Shown here: one piece after another, positions 8,814 through 16,979 of the stretch | Position numbering within the stretch: position 1 is the first letter of the stretch | How the letters are laid out: the number at the start of each line of letters is the position of its first letter | Source of the DNA: Bacilli bacterium | GTDB taxonomy: Bacteria; Bacillota_I; Bacilli_A; RF39; UBA660 | Direction: 5' to 3' | Assembly (NCBI GenBank): GCA_017626405.1 | Contig: JAGAIS010000005.1 | Span: forward strand, 1 to 64,000 | DNA: 64,000 nt | Program-made: the position numbers and the translations under genes | The notes under the pieces: model-generated | The model's input: only the letters and a program-made list of their open reading frames with translations | What the model was told of the DNA's origin: nothing | Databases searched by the model: none

Positions 8814-9413
8814 ATGGAAATAATTCCAATGAAAAAAGAAATAATGCTATTTGATGGTAGTAAATTAAAGATTGATACTGAAGTTAAATTATCGAAGTCT
8901 ATTACAATCAATGAAAAAGATTATGAATTTGGTGTTAATATGCTAATAGAACAATATCTAAGATCAGTAAAAAGTGCAATCGAATCTTATAAGAATTCTA
9001 ATTTGCCAAGTCTTTTTATTCGTGGACAAGAATATATAGTTACTGACGTATCATACTTAAGTATTGATAATTATCATCGTATATTGGGCGTATATAATTT
9101 ACTATATGACCAAATATTATTTGACCCCGATTCAATATCAGGAATAGGAATAAATCCCAACTTTCTAATGGGACATGAGGTTGGACATAAAATTTCAAAG
9201 TATAAATTAGACGATGCTACGAGAGAAGAAATAAGAAGCATTCTTGGGATACCTTGTATGAATGAACACATTATTGAAGAGACATTTGCAGATGCATGTG
9301 GAGACATCGTTCAAAACGAAATAATAAATAATAATTATTCATTTATGCCTGACGATCTAATTAGACGTGAAAAAATGCGCATAATTGCTTTGAGAACAAG
9401 TTACAAATGCTAA
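8814..9413 (+). CDS. Small cytoplasmic zincin-type metallopeptidase
   Basis: 199 residues without a signal peptide. The sequence LMGHEVGHKI near residues 120-126 is a His-Glu-x-x-His zinc site, and EETFADACGD some 30 residues later supplies the third ligand and a following Asp, the gluzincin arrangement (HExxH...ExxxD). It may be a minimal peptidase domain; the first 100 residues have no clear motif. AAGGGGGAT is spaced well before the ATG. It is a single gene with its own promoter, divergent from the coat genes. Substrate unknown. The motif pair makes metal binding likely; the family assignment is open. Confidence 0.7.
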   Translation: MEIIPMKKEIMLFDGSKLKIDTEVKLSKSITINEKDYEFGVNMLIEQYLRSVKSAIESYKNSNLPSLFIRGQEYIVTDVSYLSIDNYHRILGVYNLLYDQILFDPDSISGIGINPNFLMGHEVGHKISKYKLDDATREEIRSILGIPCMNEHIIEETFADACGDIVQNEIINNNYSFMPDDLIRREKMRIIALRTSYKC

Positions 9414-9488
9414 ATATATCTTAAAATTTTTCTTTATTATTTTTAACTTTTATATTATAATTAGTATACTTAATTAGGGGTGAAAACA

Positions 9489-10391
9489 GTGAATAGATAT
9501 AAAGAAACCAAAATAGCAACTATAATAAGCATAATAGGAAATATTTTCCTGCTTATCATAAAGTTTATTGTTGGAATAGTTTCTTCATCACAAGCAATGT
9601 TAAGTGATGCTTTTAATAGTGCGGGAGATATTTTTTCCTCTCTGATGGCTTTTATTGGAAATAAAATAGCAAGTAAGGAAGCAGATGAAGATCACAACTT
9701 AGGTCACGGAAAAGCAGAATATATCTTCTCTCTATTTATAAGTTTAGCGATGATTATTGTATCTATTGAATTATTAATTTCATCTATTAAATCAATTTTT
9801 TACAATAATGAATATCAATTCTCGATATGGTTAATAATAGTATGTTTAGTAACAATTTTTACAAAGCTAATCTTATATATTATAGTAAATCATATTTATA
9901 AAAAACATCATAATATATTATTGCTATCGACAGCAACAGATCATAGAAATGATTGTTTTCTTACTAGTTTAACTTTAATAGCATCTATATGTGGATACTT
10001 GGGATATCGAGAAGTTGATGGAGTAATTGGAGCATTAGTATCTCTTTGGATATTGAGGTCGGGTCTATTAATATTCCGAGATAGTTATGATATTCTAATG
10101 GACAAAAGTATGGATAATGAATTAAAGGATAAGATATTAAATATAATAAGTAAATACCCTGACATAAAAAAAATTGATCACTTAAATTCGACTCCGGTCG
10201 GATATCAATACCAAATTTCTTTGACTATTTTTATCGATGGAAATATGTCTACTTATGATTCTCATGAAATTGCAAATAAGCTCGAAAAAGATATTACTAA
10301 ATTGGAAGAAGTATATCTAACTTTAATACATGTCAATCCAATAGATGTAAAAGTAAAGAAGAGTAAATCGAGCAATCAAAAAAAGAATTAA
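9489..10391 (+). CDS. Cation diffusion facilitator (CDF) transporter
   Basis: About 300 residues with six predicted membrane helices and a cytosolic C-terminal domain, exporting divalent metals (Zn, Fe, Mn or Co) in exchange for protons. SDAFNSAGD in helix 2 and the second transport-site helix (TDHRNDCFLTS) carry the metal-site Asp/His residues; DEDHNLGHGKAEY is the usual CDF loop. The C-terminal part (LTLIHVNP) matches the ferredoxin-like dimer domain. A GTG at 9480 overlaps the AGGGGTGA site; the GTG at 9489, 5 bases after it, is the better start. The metal cannot be told from sequence. Confidence 0.9.
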   Translation: MNRYKETKIATIISIIGNIFLLIIKFIVGIVSSSQAMLSDAFNSAGDIFSSLMAFIGNKIASKEADEDHNLGHGKAEYIFSLFISLAMIIVSIELLISSIKSIFYNNEYQFSIWLIIVCLVTIFTKLILYIIVNHIYKKHHNILLLSTATDHRNDCFLTSLTLIASICGYLGYREVDGVIGALVSLWILRSGLLIFRDSYDILMDKSMDNELKDKILNIISKYPDIKKIDHLNSTPVGYQYQISLTIFIDGNMSTYDSHEIANKLEKDITKLEEVYLTLIHVNPIDVKVKKSKSSNQKKN

Positions 10392-10442
10392 AACTTGTTA
10401 ATGATAATATAATTTGTTAGAATATAATTAGGAAGTGATATA

Positions 10443-10952
10443 GTGGCGAAGAAAATAATTCCTATAAAAAATTATGTAATTACTTTTGGAGTTGTAATTC
10501 TTATCATATGTGGATGTTTTGCATTTTATAATCTATTCCAGATCTATCAGGAAAATAAAATTAGCACTAGTCCTCTTGCAAATAAAGAAATATTATATGT
10601 CGACTTAAAGAACGCAACTGATGATATAGATGCTGATACATTCTTATTAATAAGCTATGTAGAAGATAGAAATATTCATAATAATGAATTAGAAATAAAA
10701 AAATATTTAAACAAAAAAAATCTGTTAGATAACGTTTTATACTTAAATGCAACTGAATATTTGAATGATTCAAATTTTATTAATGATATTAATTCGACTT
10801 TAGGATTAAATAAAAACTTAAGCATAGAAGTACTACCTGCTTTGATTTATTATCGCGACGGAAGTGTTGCTTACACTGTGGATTCTAAAGATCATATCAT
10901 TAATAGAGGTGACTTTGAACACATTGTTGATATGTATGAATTAGCAAGTTAA
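10443..10952 (+). CDS. Membrane-anchored thioredoxin-fold-like protein
   Basis: 169 residues. An N-terminal anchor (residues 12-33, ITFGVVILIICGCFAFYNLF) is followed by an extracellular domain. The run EVLPALIYYRDGSVAYTVD resembles the cis-Pro loop and following strand of thioredoxin folds, and the domain size fits, but there is no CxxC pair, so it is not a redox enzyme. GTG start at 10443 with GGAAGTGAT upstream. A terminator follows directly. It could be a structural or substrate-binding thioredoxin-like protein at the envelope; function unknown. Confidence 0.6.
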   Translation: MAKKIIPIKNYVITFGVVILIICGCFAFYNLFQIYQENKISTSPLANKEILYVDLKNATDDIDADTFLLISYVEDRNIHNNELEIKKYLNKKNLLDNVLYLNATEYLNDSNFINDINSTLGLNKNLSIEVLPALIYYRDGSVAYTVDSKDHIINRGDFEHIVDMYELAS

Positions 10953-10970
10953 TACTTGCTTTTTATTTTG
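10942..10970 (+). terminator. Rho-independent terminator
   Basis: AGCAAGT pairs with ACTTGCT around TAAT, followed by TTTTATTTT. Confidence 0.85.
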
Positions 10971-11006
10971 TAGTTTTGTATTCTATTAAGAGAAAGAAGA
11001 ATATAT

Positions 11007-11519
11007 ATGATTAATATTGTTTTATTTGAACCTGAGATTCCCGGCAATACTGGAAATATTATGCGTACTTGTGTAGCTACAAATTCAAAATTGCATCTGA
11101 TAAAACCTTTAGGTTTCTCTCTTGATGAAAAGTATATTAGAAGAAGTGGAGTAAACTACATTGATAAGTGCGATTACACAGTCTATGAAAATATAGATGA
11201 GTTTTACGAAAAGAATAAAGGAACTTATTACTATTTAACAAGATATGGCCATAAGCCTCACACATCATTTGATTATTCAAATTCTAACGAAAATATATAT
11301 TTTATTTTTGGAAAAGAATCAACTGGAATTCCACCAAAACTACTTAAACCTCATATCGATCATTGCATGCGCATTCCTATGACAGATAATGTTCGCGCAC
11401 TAAATCTATCAAATACTGTTGCCATTATGGTATACGAAGCGCTAAGACAACAAAACTTTAATGATCTATTGAGAGATGAACCTCATAAGAGCAAAACCTT
11501 TATTGAAGATACTAAATAA
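11007..11519 (+). CDS. trmL: tRNA (cytidine/uridine-34-2'-O)-methyltransferase TrmL
   Basis: SPOUT-class enzyme that methylates the ribose of the wobble base in tRNA-Leu with SAM. The diagnostic motifs are at the expected places in a 170-residue protein: EPEIPGNTGNIMRTC at 8-22, the Arg-Tyr-Gly-His segment, FIFGKESTGIP near 105, and IPMTDNVRALNLSNTVAI near 130, which forms the SAM-binding knot. The length matches the family (about 155-170). The binding site (AAGAAG) is weak. A terminator follows. Confidence 0.93.
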   Translation: MINIVLFEPEIPGNTGNIMRTCVATNSKLHLIKPLGFSLDEKYIRRSGVNYIDKCDYTVYENIDEFYEKNKGTYYYLTRYGHKPHTSFDYSNSNENIYFIFGKESTGIPPKLLKPHIDHCMRIPMTDNVRALNLSNTVAIMVYEALRQQNFNDLLRDEPHKSKTFIEDTK

Positions 11520-11546
11520 AAAGTTTCTAGATTGAAACTTTTTTTG
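11516..11546 (+). terminator. Rho-independent terminator
   Basis: AAAAGTTTC and GAAACTTTT pair around TAGATT, with seven T after the stem; it ends trmL. Confidence 0.85.
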
Positions 11547-11575
11547 TGTAAATATTTATATAAATTATCTATCCA

Positions 11576-11602
11576 ACAAAAAAGAAGCACTAAGCTGCTT
11601 CT
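11576..11602 (-). terminator. Terminator of the ferredoxin gene
   Basis: Read on the minus strand, GAAGCAGC and GTGCTTC pair around TTA, followed by a T run. It overlaps the last codons of the gene. Confidence 0.7.
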
Positions 11603-11970
11603 TCTAAGCCATCTTCTTCTGAATCTTGTTCATCGTGACATCTATGACAACAACAATGTTCATCGTTACATTCACAAACATCACCGCAATGGCAATCATT
11701 TCCACACTCACAAGATTCATCACATTCACAAGATTCATCACATTCACAATTATTTTCGCAATGGCACTCATTTGTTACTTCAATTTCACTATCTTCAATA
11801 GATATTGCAAATACTGGACAAGCCTCTAAAGCATCTTGAACTTTTTCATTTGGATTTTCATTAATCACTATTGAATATCCTTCATCATTAAAATCAAAAT
11901 TTTCTGGAGCAATAGCAACACAAGCCCCACATCCAATACATTTACTTTCGTCAACACATACTTTCTTCAT
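11590..11970 (-). CDS. Ferredoxin with a Cys/His-rich metallothionein-like tail
   Basis: Residues 1-62 are a single-cluster [4Fe-4S] ferredoxin: CIGCGACVAIAP gives three Cys ligands and EACPVFAI the fourth, as in Bacillus-type Fer. Residues 68-112 form a tail dominated by Cys, His, Asp and Glu, built from CEC/CHC knuckles such as CECDESCECDES and CHCGDVCEC, ending in an acidic stretch. Known ferredoxins of this type stop near residue 60-80. The tail looks like a metal-binding (metallothionein-like) module. The encoding DNA has an 18-base tandem repeat (11703-11738), so the tail probably grew by slippage. GGAGGATACTT precedes the ATG. It is a single gene with a terminator on each side. Confidence 0.85.
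   Translation of the reverse strand: MKKVCVDESKCIGCGACVAIAPENFDFNDEGYSIVINENPNEKVQDALEACPVFAISIEDSEIEVTNECHCENNCECDESCECDESCECGNDCHCGDVCECNDEHCCCHRCHDEQDSEEDGLEEAA
11703..11738. repeat. Two 18-bp tandem repeats in the ferredoxin tail
   Basis: CACACTCACAAGATTCAT and CACATTCACAAGATTCAT lie head to tail and a third, diverged copy follows. Each encodes six residues (Cys-Glu-Cys-Asp-Glu-Ser in cyclic order), so copy changes keep the frame. Confidence 0.85.
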
Positions 11971-12075
11971 AAGTATCCTCCGTTCTTAGATAATTATACA
12001 AATTTATTAAAAAAAATACAATCACTATATACAAAAAGAAACAAAATATGATAAAATTTTGATAAGGTGAAGGAT

Positions 12076-13104
12076 ATGCAAAATAGAATGGATAAATATT
12101 CTGTTAATCCAAAAACTATTGGATCACGTACAGAAAGAAACAAAGAACTATACGAGAGTGTTCGAACTAGTTCAATGAAAAATTATGAAATTAAATCAAA
12201 TATTTCGATTATTGATAATGATGCAAGCAGTATAAATGTAGGAAAAGTACGCAAAATGATTGATGAACGTTATAGTGATTCTTCTCCTAAAAGAAGAAGT
12301 ATTGAAATTCCAGATTTTGCACCAACTGAAGTTGAAAATAATACACAAGATACAAAAGAATATGATATAAATGCTATATTAGCAAAAGCTAAAGTTGGAA
12401 AAAATGTCGACTATAATAAAGAAAGACTAAAAAAAGTAAGAGACACGCAATACGAAATTTTAAATAATTTAGATTTAGAACTTAAAAGAGAAGACTTTCA
12501 AGAAAAATCTAAATCAAAAGAAGATGCTGAAAACAACTTAATGAACCTAATTAACACAATTACAGAATTAGAAATAAAGAATAAGAATAAGAATAAGAAT
12601 ATATCGAGCGATTCAGATCTATTAGATTTAACTGATGATTCAGATGATGTAACAGAACCAAATAGACAATATAATGATAAGATAGATGTTATAAAGCCAA
12701 TAGAGGAAAATAATGAAGAAGAGACGTGCAATGAGATAAGATTAATAAGAAAAAATAATTCTTCTACTCTTTCAAAGACCGAAAAGATGGAAAAGAATGA
12801 TGCAATAGAGACTTCTGAGAAAATTGAAGAGAACTCTAATACTGAAAAAAATATTTCAATGTCATCAATTGAAAACAATCAAGAAATTAAAAAAACAAAA
12901 TCTAGTAAAAAAGACGATGAACACATTGAAAAAACTCTATCTAAACTTGATATTAATATGTCTAGTTATGAAGATTTTGCTGATATATCAAAACGTGATA
13001 AAGGAACTTTAATAATCAAGATTATTATTTTCATTATAATTATTGTATTAGTATTAGGAGCAATATATATATTAAATGACATACTTAATTTAGGACTATT
13101 TTAA
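12076..13104 (+). CDS. Unknown tail-anchored acidic protein
   Basis: About 342 residues, strongly charged and probably disordered, with a single C-terminal membrane helix near 315-335 (LIIKIIIFIIIIVLVLG) and no signal peptide, so the bulk should face the cytosol. The middle has a Lys-Asn tandem run encoded by a hexanucleotide repeat. An in-frame GTG at 12067 lies within AAGGTGAAGG; the ATG at 12076 is properly spaced after it and is used. It lies directly upstream of yunB, separated by a terminator. I do not recognise a family; a scaffold or membrane-tethered regulator is possible but unsupported. Confidence 0.7.
   Translation: MQNRMDKYSVNPKTIGSRTERNKELYESVRTSSMKNYEIKSNISIIDNDASSINVGKVRKMIDERYSDSSPKRRSIEIPDFAPTEVENNTQDTKEYDINAILAKAKVGKNVDYNKERLKKVRDTQYEILNNLDLELKREDFQEKSKSKEDAENNLMNLINTITELEIKNKNKNKNISSDSDLLDLTDDSDDVTEPNRQYNDKIDVIKPIEENNEEETCNEIRLIRKNNSSTLSKTEKMEKNDAIETSEKIEENSNTEKNISMSSIENNQEIKKTKSSKKDDEHIEKTLSKLDINMSSYEDFADISKRDKGTLIIKIIIFIIIIVLVLGAIYILNDILNLGLF
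12577..12600 (+). repeat. Hexanucleotide tandem repeat (AAGAAT)4
   Basis: Four exact copies of AAGAAT inside the tail-anchored protein gene, coding for Lys-Asn pairs. The unit is a multiple of three, so length changes would not shift the frame. Confidence 0.9.
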
Positions 13105-13118
13105 TAATAGTTCTTTTT
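13090..13118 (+). terminator. Rho-independent terminator
   Basis: GGACTATT pairs with AATAGTTC around a short AT loop, followed by TTTTTATTT. It overlaps the stop codon of the preceding gene. Confidence 0.7.
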
Positions 13119-13130
13119 ATTTCATATAAT
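13104..13130 (+). promoter_or_regulatory. Putative sigma-E-type promoter of yunB
   Basis: ATAAT at 13104-13108, a 14-base spacer and CATATAAT at 13123-13130 resemble the mother-cell sigma-E pattern (ATA-type -35, CATAnnnT -10). The ATG starts five bases after the -10 box, so the mRNA would be leaderless. The yutH-like gene has the same geometry. The box also contains TATAAT, so sigma-A use is not excluded. Confidence 0.45.
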
Positions 13131-13135
13131 GGAAT

Positions 13136-13810
13136 ATGAGGAAATTTAAATCGAAAGCAAAAAGTAGAATTGAATATTTTATTATTATAATTTTCACTCT
13201 CACATTTATTCAAATGTATTATTATAATAAATTAATATCAGTTAGCTTACTCGATATCAGTTCAACTAAACTAGAAGAAATAACAAATGTATATATAAAA
13301 AAAGACATAGTGCCAATGAATAGTGATATCAATAATTTATTAACTATTAATAGAAATTCAAAAGATGAAATTCTCTATGTAGATATAAACACTGAAGAGG
13401 CAAATAAGATAATGGTAGATGTAGTAACAAAGATACAAAAAAGCATCAATAAAATAGAATTTGAAGACGATTTATTAAAAAAGCATAACAACAATATTTA
13501 TATGAAAGTCCCTTTAACTTTTAATAGTGGACCCCTGATATCATCTCTTGGTCCTAAGATTCCTATAAAACTTGATTTTTATGAACAAGTTCTTGCTAGT
13601 ATTGATACTGAAGTAACTAATTATGGAATTAATAATGCTTTAATTAAAATATACTTAACAATAGATCTTGAGCAAAAGATTTATATACCATTTAAAAATG
13701 ATAAATTTAAAAGATCTTATCGAGTTCTATTGAGTGCTAAAATGACTAATGGAACTGTACCAAGTTTTTTAGGCGGAACAATAACAAATCATGAAACTTC
13801 ATCTTCCTAA
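13136..13810 (+). CDS. yunB: Sporulation protein YunB
   Basis: 224 residues with one N-terminal membrane helix (15-33) and an extracytoplasmic alpha/beta domain. The stretch IYMKVPLTFNSGPLISSLGPKIPIKLDF matches the conserved YunB core (GxLtGsPLlsgrGPkIPvki); the C-terminal part also fits. YunB is a membrane protein of the mother cell needed for normal spore formation in Bacillus. No ribosome binding site precedes the ATG and a -10-like box ends five bases upstream, so a leaderless transcript is likely. It opens a cluster with yutD-, yutH- and nfu/yutI-like genes that keeps the Bacillus neighbourhood. Confidence 0.88.
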   Translation: MRKFKSKAKSRIEYFIIIIFTLTFIQMYYYNKLISVSLLDISSTKLEEITNVYIKKDIVPMNSDINNLLTINRNSKDEILYVDINTEEANKIMVDVVTKIQKSINKIEFEDDLLKKHNNNIYMKVPLTFNSGPLISSLGPKIPIKLDFYEQVLASIDTEVTNYGINNALIKIYLTIDLEQKIYIPFKNDKFKRSYRVLLSAKMTNGTVPSFLGGTITNHETSSS

Positions 13811-13863
13811 ACACTAGCATTTATTTTCTTAATATGATACTATTATAATAGTAGGGTGATAGT

Positions 13864-14685
13864 ATGGAAGAGAAATATTTGGAAAAATATTTTATTAATC
13901 CAGGAATAGAATATGGAATAAAATCTTATATGCTACATAAAGAAAATCTTGGATACAAAAGAATCCATACTTTTGAAATGCATGTTATTAAGGCTTTGAC
14001 TATTATATATGGAGAAAAATCAATTCTTTTACCATATAAAATCGACAACGAAAGAGCATTTGAATGTAATCTACTAATGTACGATTTAAAAGAACAAGCC
14101 ATGATAAACTTCTTAAAATATATGAACGAATACTATGAATTTGTCGATAATATCAAATCAGAAAAAAAAGCAACTGGCTTGATTTCAGAAATTGAGAGGA
14201 TTCTCTTAGAAATGATAATCAAAAGAGGCAAAAGAAAAGAATACACTACAGAAGAGATAAAAGAATTCGACACTATATTTAATCCTAACGATGGCGATCT
14301 AAAGAAAATAAAAAATCTTATTGCAAGGGATCAGGGTTTAATAATTAGAGAATGGGAAAATAGTAAATACGAATTAACTAATACTCAGATTAGAATGATT
14401 GCAGTAAAGCCAAATTTATTGACGAGTGAAGAATATTCGAAGTATGGTTATGATATCAGATTGATAGCAACATTAAGTGAAGAAGAAATATCCAAAGTCA
14501 ATAATATAATTTGGCAAGAAGAAACAAAAAAGTATACTTTTAATAAAAAAAGATTATTTGGTTTTAAAAACATTCTATTGACTAGCGGTAATGGATTTGT
14601 TGATAAACTAATGCTATTAAGCATAGTTGCGACCGAATTAATGATAGGAATCATAGTTTTATGCAAGTTAGGGGGTAAATTATGA
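13864..14685 (+). CDS. Unknown protein with a C-terminal membrane helix
   Basis: 273 residues, charged and mixed alpha/beta, ending in one membrane helix near 252-268 (LSIVATELMIGIIVLCKL). Segments such as WENSKYELTNTQIRMIAVKP suggest a structured cytosolic domain. No family is recognised. GGGTGATAGT precedes the ATG and a TATAAT box lies at about 13846. The last four bases (ATGA) are shared with the yutD start, so the two genes are coupled. The position between yunB and yutD suggests a spore or envelope role, but this is inference. Confidence 0.75.
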   Translation: MEEKYLEKYFINPGIEYGIKSYMLHKENLGYKRIHTFEMHVIKALTIIYGEKSILLPYKIDNERAFECNLLMYDLKEQAMINFLKYMNEYYEFVDNIKSEKKATGLISEIERILLEMIIKRGKRKEYTTEEIKEFDTIFNPNDGDLKKIKNLIARDQGLIIREWENSKYELTNTQIRMIAVKPNLLTSEEYSKYGYDIRLIATLSEEEISKVNNIIWQEETKKYTFNKKRLFGFKNILLTSGNGFVDKLMLLSIVATELMIGIIVLCKLGGKL

Positions 14686-14957
14686 GTTTGGAATTAAATG
14701 GAAAAAAATACAAATTAATAAAAGACTATAGAAATGGCTACGAAGAAGAGCAAATAAAAGAAAAAACAACAGATTACTTTATAGATTTTGATTATATCCT
14801 AGGTGACTGGGCATATGGCAAATTAAGACTAAAAGGATTTTATAAAAATACGAATAAAAAAGTAAAAGAAATGAATAATTATGATAATATTGACAAGTAT
14901 ATCAAAGAGAATTGTGCATTTGACTGCAAATATTTCATCCTTGAAAAGATAGACTAA
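14682..14957 (+). CDS. yutD: YutD family protein (DUF1027)
   Basis: 91 residues matching the Bacilli YutD family nearly end to end: KDYRNGYEEEQIKEK, then FDYILGDWAYGKLRLKGFYK, then CAFDCKYFILEK at the C-terminus. The central GDWxYGxLRLKGF phrase is diagnostic. The molecular function is not known; in Bacillus the gene lies near yunB and yutH, as here. The start overlaps the upstream stop as ATGA, with GGGGGT as binding site. Confidence 0.92.
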   Translation: MSLELNGKKYKLIKDYRNGYEEEQIKEKTTDYFIDFDYILGDWAYGKLRLKGFYKNTNKKVKEMNNYDNIDKYIKENCAFDCKYFILEKID

Positions 14958-14993
14958 TATTGTTATAATTTATTAAGATAAGAGGTGCTATTA

Positions 14994-16952
14994 ATGATAG
15001 GAAATGTACAAATATTAAAAAACAATGGTGAATCATTAATATCAAATGGACTTGCCCATTTTAAGTTCAATGATAATGATAAACAATATTTAATATATAC
15101 ACTTGGAGAACAAATAAACGAGTTATTAAAAATATATATTGGTTATGAAAATGCACCAGTTACCAATCCTGGGATTTCGGATGAAGATAGTACAAAGATA
15201 ACTGATTTACTGAAAAAAATTGGTAAAAATGAAGATGTTTCAACTTTGATCACAGTATTACCATTATCGGAAGGATTGTATCATGTTCACGATAAAGTGA
15301 AGAAAGTTGCTCTTCAAACAAGTGCGTTTAACAATATAATTACCACGCAACAAAGAGGACAAATTCAAACCTTGGATAAAGACGAACCAATAATGAAAGA
15401 AAATACATTTTTTGATTCTTCATTAGTGAAAGAAGAAAATCCTGTGGCGAAAGTGACTCAAGAAGAAAGCATTTTCGCAAATCCTATGCAACCTATTATG
15501 GAACCATCCGTTGAACAATCTTACAACGATGAAAATTTTAATTCGACGCAAGATTCATTAGTTGATGAACAATCTGTGGAAAACATGGATGCAAATACAT
15601 CAAATAATAATGATACAAATGGAATTGGTCAAACTATAACAAATATATCCGAGTTTAATAATGACAGCCAAACATCATCAAATATATCGGAACCAGAATT
15701 TATAAATTCAAGTATTGCAAGAACGAACGATAATAGTGGAAAAAACATTGAAATTAATGGAACTATTTCGGATGAAGAGGCAAAAAACGCAATATTAGCT
15801 GTTGAGGCAGCCCAAGCAACAATTAGAGAAAACATCACTATAATAAAAGAATTCATTAAGCAGCAAAAGAACAAAATAGTTCCTAAAACTATAGAATCAT
15901 CAGTTGAGACTAAAAATGAATTAAATGAGGAAATAAAAGAAATTCCAGCAATGTCTAGCCAAGTAGAATCACTACCAGCACAATATGATGTAGTAAATAA
16001 TCTTGAGTTAGCTCCACAACCAGAATTAGCAGAAAATGTATTGAGTAATGAGTCAAATTTACAAAGCGATTATTTAGTTGATACTTCAATTAATCAAATA
16101 TCTTCTGAGATAGATACAGGTAGTATTGTAGACACAAGTGTTTCTATACCTAGAGTAGACTTGTCAAAACAAATCCCTGTTGAACCAGAAAAAGAATTAA
16201 TTCAACAAAGTACAGAAAGCGTTGCATCCCAAAATCAAGCAAACGCTTCATCGCAAATGCCACTAAATGAGCAAAGTATACCTGCGGGGGCGACACTGCC
16301 AATTGAAGAGCAACCGGCTATGATAGATACAATGGCAATGTTACCTCATCAAGGAACGGAAAATAAAAACATCAGTACAGTGATGCCATTAGACAGTTCT
16401 AATTCGGAAATGCTAGATACGACAAATATGATTGTATCAGGTAGTGCTGCATTTATTCCTAATACTATGGAGAATAGTGTGGTTCAAAATATCTCAGATC
16501 CCAATAGCGAAAGTATAATTAATTCGGAAGACCAAAACTTATCAGGAACTGTTCCGGATGTAAAACCGGCAGAAACTATTACTGAAGGATCAGAAAATCA
16601 AATTGGTATTTCATCACAGAATATACAAAACACTTCAATTCCAACGATAGATATTCAAATTCCTGATGTAGAATCTGAAAATACATTTAATATTCCTGAG
16701 ACGGGGCAATTTACTCAAGAACAAAGCAATAACTTGCCAACAAGTATTCCGGATATTGGCACTCAGATAAATATGCAAGAGCAACCAAACCTATCAGGTA
16801 TTGTTGATGGAGAATTTTCAACCCCACAAATAGATATGAATGTTCCATCACTAGATCAAACACAAGCACCTGTTATTATGCCAGATGGGCAATCGCAGGA
16901 TGATAATCAAGGATTAGTTTTAACTCCTGATGCCTTTAATAAAGCAGCATAA
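14994..16952 (+). CDS. Large low-complexity protein with a small folded N-domain
   Basis: 652 residues. The first 115 look folded (IGNVQILKNNGESLISNG, LPLSEGLYHVHDKVKKVA). The rest is mostly disordered and rich in Gln, Ser, Asn, Pro, Ile and Glu, with one probable helix near 260-300 (EEAKNAILAVEAAQATIRENI). No signal peptide, membrane helix or sorting motif is visible, so it appears cytoplasmic. The ATG at 14994 follows AGAGGTG; the in-frame GTG at 14985 is part of that site. Its place between yutD and the yutH-like gene hints at a spore coat or mother-cell role. No family is recognised. Confidence 0.7.
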   Translation: MIGNVQILKNNGESLISNGLAHFKFNDNDKQYLIYTLGEQINELLKIYIGYENAPVTNPGISDEDSTKITDLLKKIGKNEDVSTLITVLPLSEGLYHVHDKVKKVALQTSAFNNIITTQQRGQIQTLDKDEPIMKENTFFDSSLVKEENPVAKVTQEESIFANPMQPIMEPSVEQSYNDENFNSTQDSLVDEQSVENMDANTSNNNDTNGIGQTITNISEFNNDSQTSSNISEPEFINSSIARTNDNSGKNIEINGTISDEEAKNAILAVEAAQATIRENITIIKEFIKQQKNKIVPKTIESSVETKNELNEEIKEIPAMSSQVESLPAQYDVVNNLELAPQPELAENVLSNESNLQSDYLVDTSINQISSEIDTGSIVDTSVSIPRVDLSKQIPVEPEKELIQQSTESVASQNQANASSQMPLNEQSIPAGATLPIEEQPAMIDTMAMLPHQGTENKNISTVMPLDSSNSEMLDTTNMIVSGSAAFIPNTMENSVVQNISDPNSESIINSEDQNLSGTVPDVKPAETITEGSENQIGISSQNIQNTSIPTIDIQIPDVESENTFNIPETGQFTQEQSNNLPTSIPDIGTQINMQEQPNLSGIVDGEFSTPQIDMNVPSLDQTQAPVIMPDGQSQDDNQGLVLTPDAFNKAA

Positions 16953-16966
16953 TTGTTGCTTTTTTT
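16941..16966 (+). terminator. Rho-independent terminator
   Basis: AAAGCAGC and GTTGCTTT pair around ATAATT, followed by a T run. The stem overlaps the preceding stop codon and the putative -35 of the next gene. Confidence 0.75.
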
Positions 16967-16974
16967 CATATTAT
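16949..16974 (+). promoter_or_regulatory. Putative sigma-E-type promoter of the yutH-like gene
   Basis: ATAAT (16949-16953), 13 bases, then CATATTAT (16967-16974), with the ATG five bases further on. This is the same layout as the yunB promoter, and again there is no ribosome binding site. Confidence 0.4.
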
Positions 16975-16979
16975 ATAAT

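Noticed and set aside
11703-11750. CRISPR-like repeats
   Set aside because: The repeats are short, adjacent and in coding frame; no spacers or cas genes are present in the window.
11532-11829. His-rich open frames opposite the ferredoxin tail
   Set aside because: They arise from the repeats of the Cys-rich tail read on the other strand and have no supported start.
12498-12878. Long Ser/Phe-rich minus-strand frame
   Set aside because: It is antisense to the charged, AT-rich tail-anchored protein; the composition is a mirror of Lys/Glu codons.
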